From NCBI GenBank assembly GCA_900542355.1, contig UQNE01000014.1, forward strand, positions 14,896-78,895: 64,000 nt of DNA. Direction: 5' to 3'. This stretch comes from an uncultured Bacteroidales bacterium (GTDB lineage Bacteria > Bacteroidota > Bacteroidia > Bacteroidales > Paludibacteraceae). Position 1 is the stretch's first letter. Each line of letters opens with the position of its first letter. The notes under the pieces were generated by a model. The model did not search any database. It saw only the letters and a list, made by a program, of their open reading frames with translations, and was not told the origin of the DNA. The translations under genes and the position numbers were made by a program. Positions 62,206 through 64,000 of the stretch are shown here, in pieces.

Positions 62206-62814
62206 TTAACGGAGCCCCACACCCAACATCGTGTGGATATATCGTATATTCTCCTCTTTGCGGCGTTGCAAGATGTCTTTGTTGTCATTGCCGGGTTGAG
62301 GTAGCAGACCTGCAATGGCGGGCATCACCAGTACTGCCATGATGTTGAGCGAACAAATAGTTTGCATCAGTTGTTCGGCATTGGTGGCGATGATATTGCC
62401 CTTTTCTGCCTCTACATCCAACGAGTGTTGCAGGCGTTCCAAGTATTCTGCGTATTGCTTGTGGGCTATGTCTTGTAGCGACTCGGGCATGGCACCCGTT
62501 TCGTTCACTATCAGTCGTGCCAACATCGCATTCTCTGCCATAAAGTCGAAGTTCTGCGAAATGAGATTGTCGATATTGTCCATAAAGTGCAGGTTCTCCG
62601 TCCCTTCCGGGGGTAGCACCGACTGAATAAATGCCCCAATCTTCTGCTCTAATAACTCGCGGAACAGGTTCTCTTTGTCCTGAAAATGGTAGTAGAGCAA
62701 CACATGTGTTACGCCCACTTTCTTGGCAATACGACACAGGTTCGCCCCTTCGTATCCGTTCTTGGCAAACTCCTCTTCCGCTGCCGCCAGTATCTCTGCT
62801 TTCTTATTTTTCAT
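62206..62814 (-). CDS. TetR-family transcriptional regulator
   Basis: 202 residues. The N-terminal helix-turn-helix (about 8-55) reads KAEILAAAEEEFAKNGYEG, LCRIAKKVGVTHVLLYYHFQDKENLF, with the TetR YYHF signature. The C-terminal helical ligand-binding domain is divergent as usual. Expected to repress the efflux genes downstream in the presence of no ligand. The promoter at 63000-63030 carries an 18-bp palindrome upstream of its -33 box, and element C lies in the roughly 180-nt leader. Heads the probable tetR-lipoprotein-adaptor-permease transcript, since no other consensus promoter is seen in the module. Confidence 0.92.
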   Translation of the reverse strand: MKNKKAEILAAAEEEFAKNGYEGANLCRIAKKVGVTHVLLYYHFQDKENLFRELLEQKIGAFIQSVLPPEGTENLHFMDNIDNLISQNFDFMAENAMLARLIVNETGAMPESLQDIAHKQYAEYLERLQHSLDVEAEKGNIIATNAEQLMQTICSLNIMAVLVMPAIAGLLPQPGNDNKDILQRRKEENIRYIHTMLGVGLR

Positions 62815-62870
62815 TGATTATCTGTTGTTGATTCTACTCTGCATTATACTTATTTCTGACTGACCACACA

Positions 62871-62985
62871 AACACTAATTTAGTTTTTGGTCATTCATTA
62901 CCCATCAACAGTCAAATGTTTTTGGAAAATTTTTGAACTCATTGTTGGTGGTTTTTGTATAGTAAGCATTCTACATTATGCATTA
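62871..62985 (+). repeat. Efflux-locus hairpin element, copy C
   Basis: Same order of blocks as copy A: AACACTAATTTAGTTTTTGG, TCAT, ACCC, a stem CCATCAACA / TGTTGGTGG, loop with TTTTTGGAAAATTTTTGAA, GTTTTTGTATA, AGTAAGCATTC. Lies 57 bp upstream of the tetR ATG, within its leader. Confidence 0.75.
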
Positions 62986-62999
62986 AAGTAAATCCGCTG

Positions 63000-63030
63000 C
63001 AAAAGTACTGCTTTTTTTTCATACCACCAA
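63000..63030 (-). promoter_or_regulatory. Promoter of tetR and the efflux genes
   Basis: Minus strand: TTG (63028-63030), 20-nt spacer ending AAAAAAGCAG, TACTTTTG (63000-63007). Confidence 0.76.
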
Positions 63031-63036
63031 ATAATT

Positions 63037-63054
63037 ACTTACATTAGTGTAAGT
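63037..63054. promoter_or_regulatory. 18-bp palindrome upstream of the tetR promoter
   Basis: ACTTACATTAGTGTAAGT: perfect 7-bp arms, 4-nt centre, 6 nt beyond the -33 box. Same pattern and distance as at the nitroreductase gene (4775-4792). Confidence 0.6.
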
Positions 63055-64000
63055 TTTTTTCTTGCTTTGTTTTTCATAATACCAACTAATAGATGATACA
63101 CATGTAATTGCTATGTAATTATGCATTCATCATTATAGATTATGGATTGAATTAGTTGGTGCTATTGCACCCCTCTCGCCTTTTAGGGGGGGGCGGAGTG
63201 CACAGGCACAAAAAAGATAAAACCTCAATCATACCATTTATAACAGAGATTAGTTCATATAGATTACATACCATATCATTTCATATCATATCAATAATTT
63301 AATCACTCCGTAAACTAGTAATACCATACTAATAACAACAAAACTAATAACATACCTAATTACACAAGAACTAATATCATATCAAATCATTTCATATCAT
63401 ATTACATTATCATTGCGCAGCAGCCGCTCGCCCATTAAAGGCGACGGCGTTGCTGCGACTCGCAAAAAACATAAAACAATAATAGACATAACCATACACT
63501 TATATCAATACCATAGAAAAATAGATATCAATCCTATTTTTTTACTTGCTATCCTATTTTTTGCGTAATTTGCGTAATTTGCGCAATACTATATTTACTA
63601 TAACCATACTATAACATACTGTCTATTATATATGTCTATTATATTAGATACTACTAAAGTTATAATATATTATATATAGTAGTACTAATCAATAACTGAT
63701 ATAGTAATAAGAGTAGTACTAATCAATAACAATACAATTATTACTACTAATGATATAATAATTACATAGAGTATCAATATATACCGGTAATTTTAAATTC
63801 AACATCTCATCCACACACATCCTCATACATCCTCATACATCCTCATTTCCTACTCCTTGTTTCCATTCCATTCAACATTCTATTTATTATCAAAAATTAT
63901 GCCAAGATTATAATTACATAACATATCACTAACTATTTTCATTCCATCAAAGTGTATTTCATCGATTTTCAATAAATTATTTTTCACTATTTTTACATTC
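63055..64000. other. Very AT-rich gene-less region at the right end
   Basis: About 950 bp, mostly A and T with scattered short direct repeats: CATATCATTTCATATCATAT (about 63272 and 63389), GTAGTACTAATCAATAAC twice (about 63681, 63713), and CCTCATACAT three times (about 63812-63842). 63100-63150 holds a TAATTATGCATTCATCATTA module. No protein-like frame, promoter or RNA gene recognised. Confidence 0.5.
63416..63457. other. Strong GC-rich hairpin inside the AT-rich region
   Basis: CGCAGCA (63416-63422) pairs with TGCTGCG (63451-63457). Inside it GCCG / CGGC and TCGCC / GGCGA continue the stem to a 7-nt loop (CATTAAA), about 16 pairs with two small bulges. No U tract on either side. Confidence 0.5.

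Overview
The window is a chromosomal segment from a member of the Bacteroidota, most likely order Bacteroidales. The support is: promoters of the Bacteroidota form TTG-N20-TAnnTTTG before at least fifteen genes, BspA-like leucine-rich-repeat surface proteins, a sodium-pumping methylmalonyl-CoA decarboxylase operon typical of propionate-forming Bacteroidales, DUF2147/DUF1207/DUF3109 proteins and many lipoproteins. The species cannot be fixed from sequence alone. No rRNA, tRNA, CRISPR array, transposase or phage gene was seen.

Layout. 1-22.9 kb is mostly housekeeping on the minus strand: pgi (cut by the window edge), gpsA, lysS, a nitroreductase, two envelope proteins, lgt, nadK, two alpha-amylase-family lipoproteins, mutY, and a two-component pair divergent from a Pit-type phosphate transporter. 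These are followed by dtd, an RsmF-like rRNA methyltransferase, a DEAD-box helicase and an epimerase/zinc-finger fusion. 23.3-31.6 kb holds a structured RNA, a small ORF, a BspA-like protein, ferritin, a CDF metal exporter, and a AAA ATPase / WYL regulator / exonuclease cluster. 31.7-35.5 kb carries an AspT-like transporter, cinA and a DUF3109 gene. 36-46.7 kb holds a second RNA copy, a membrane protein, a 958-residue BspA-like protein, a voltage-gated-type ion channel, dxs, a flavodoxin-like protein, a sulfatase-family membrane enzyme and a third RNA copy. 47.2-52.9 kb is a Fur regulator and the methylmalonyl-CoA epimerase/decarboxylase operon. 53.6-56.7 kb is a RavA/ViaA-type ATPase/VWA pair. 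56.9-63 kb is a TetR / lipoprotein / membrane-fusion / RND efflux module. The last 1 kb is very AT-rich and gene-less.

Most unusual content. (1) A family of three related RNAs of about 340-430 nt (23.36, 36.0 and 46.7 kb). Each has its own promoter, shared internal blocks and a terminator whose stem varies while its loop is kept, and each lies just upstream of an accessory gene on the same strand. (2) A roughly 110-bp hairpin element in three copies, all inside the efflux module. (3) An 18-bp palindrome at exactly the same distance from the -33 box of both the TetR gene and the nitroreductase gene, suggesting a shared regulon. (4) A set of short modular repeats that fills most intergenic gaps. 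(5) A biotin carrier with two complete biotinyl domains, and a four-helix-bundle gene inside the same operon.

How genes work together. The decarboxylase operon (mce, mmdA, gamma, carrier, beta) converts methylmalonyl-CoA to propionyl-CoA and exports sodium. The response regulator/kinase pair probably controls the divergent phosphate transporter. TetR probably controls the RND pump. All functions are inferred from reading the sequence; no database search was run.
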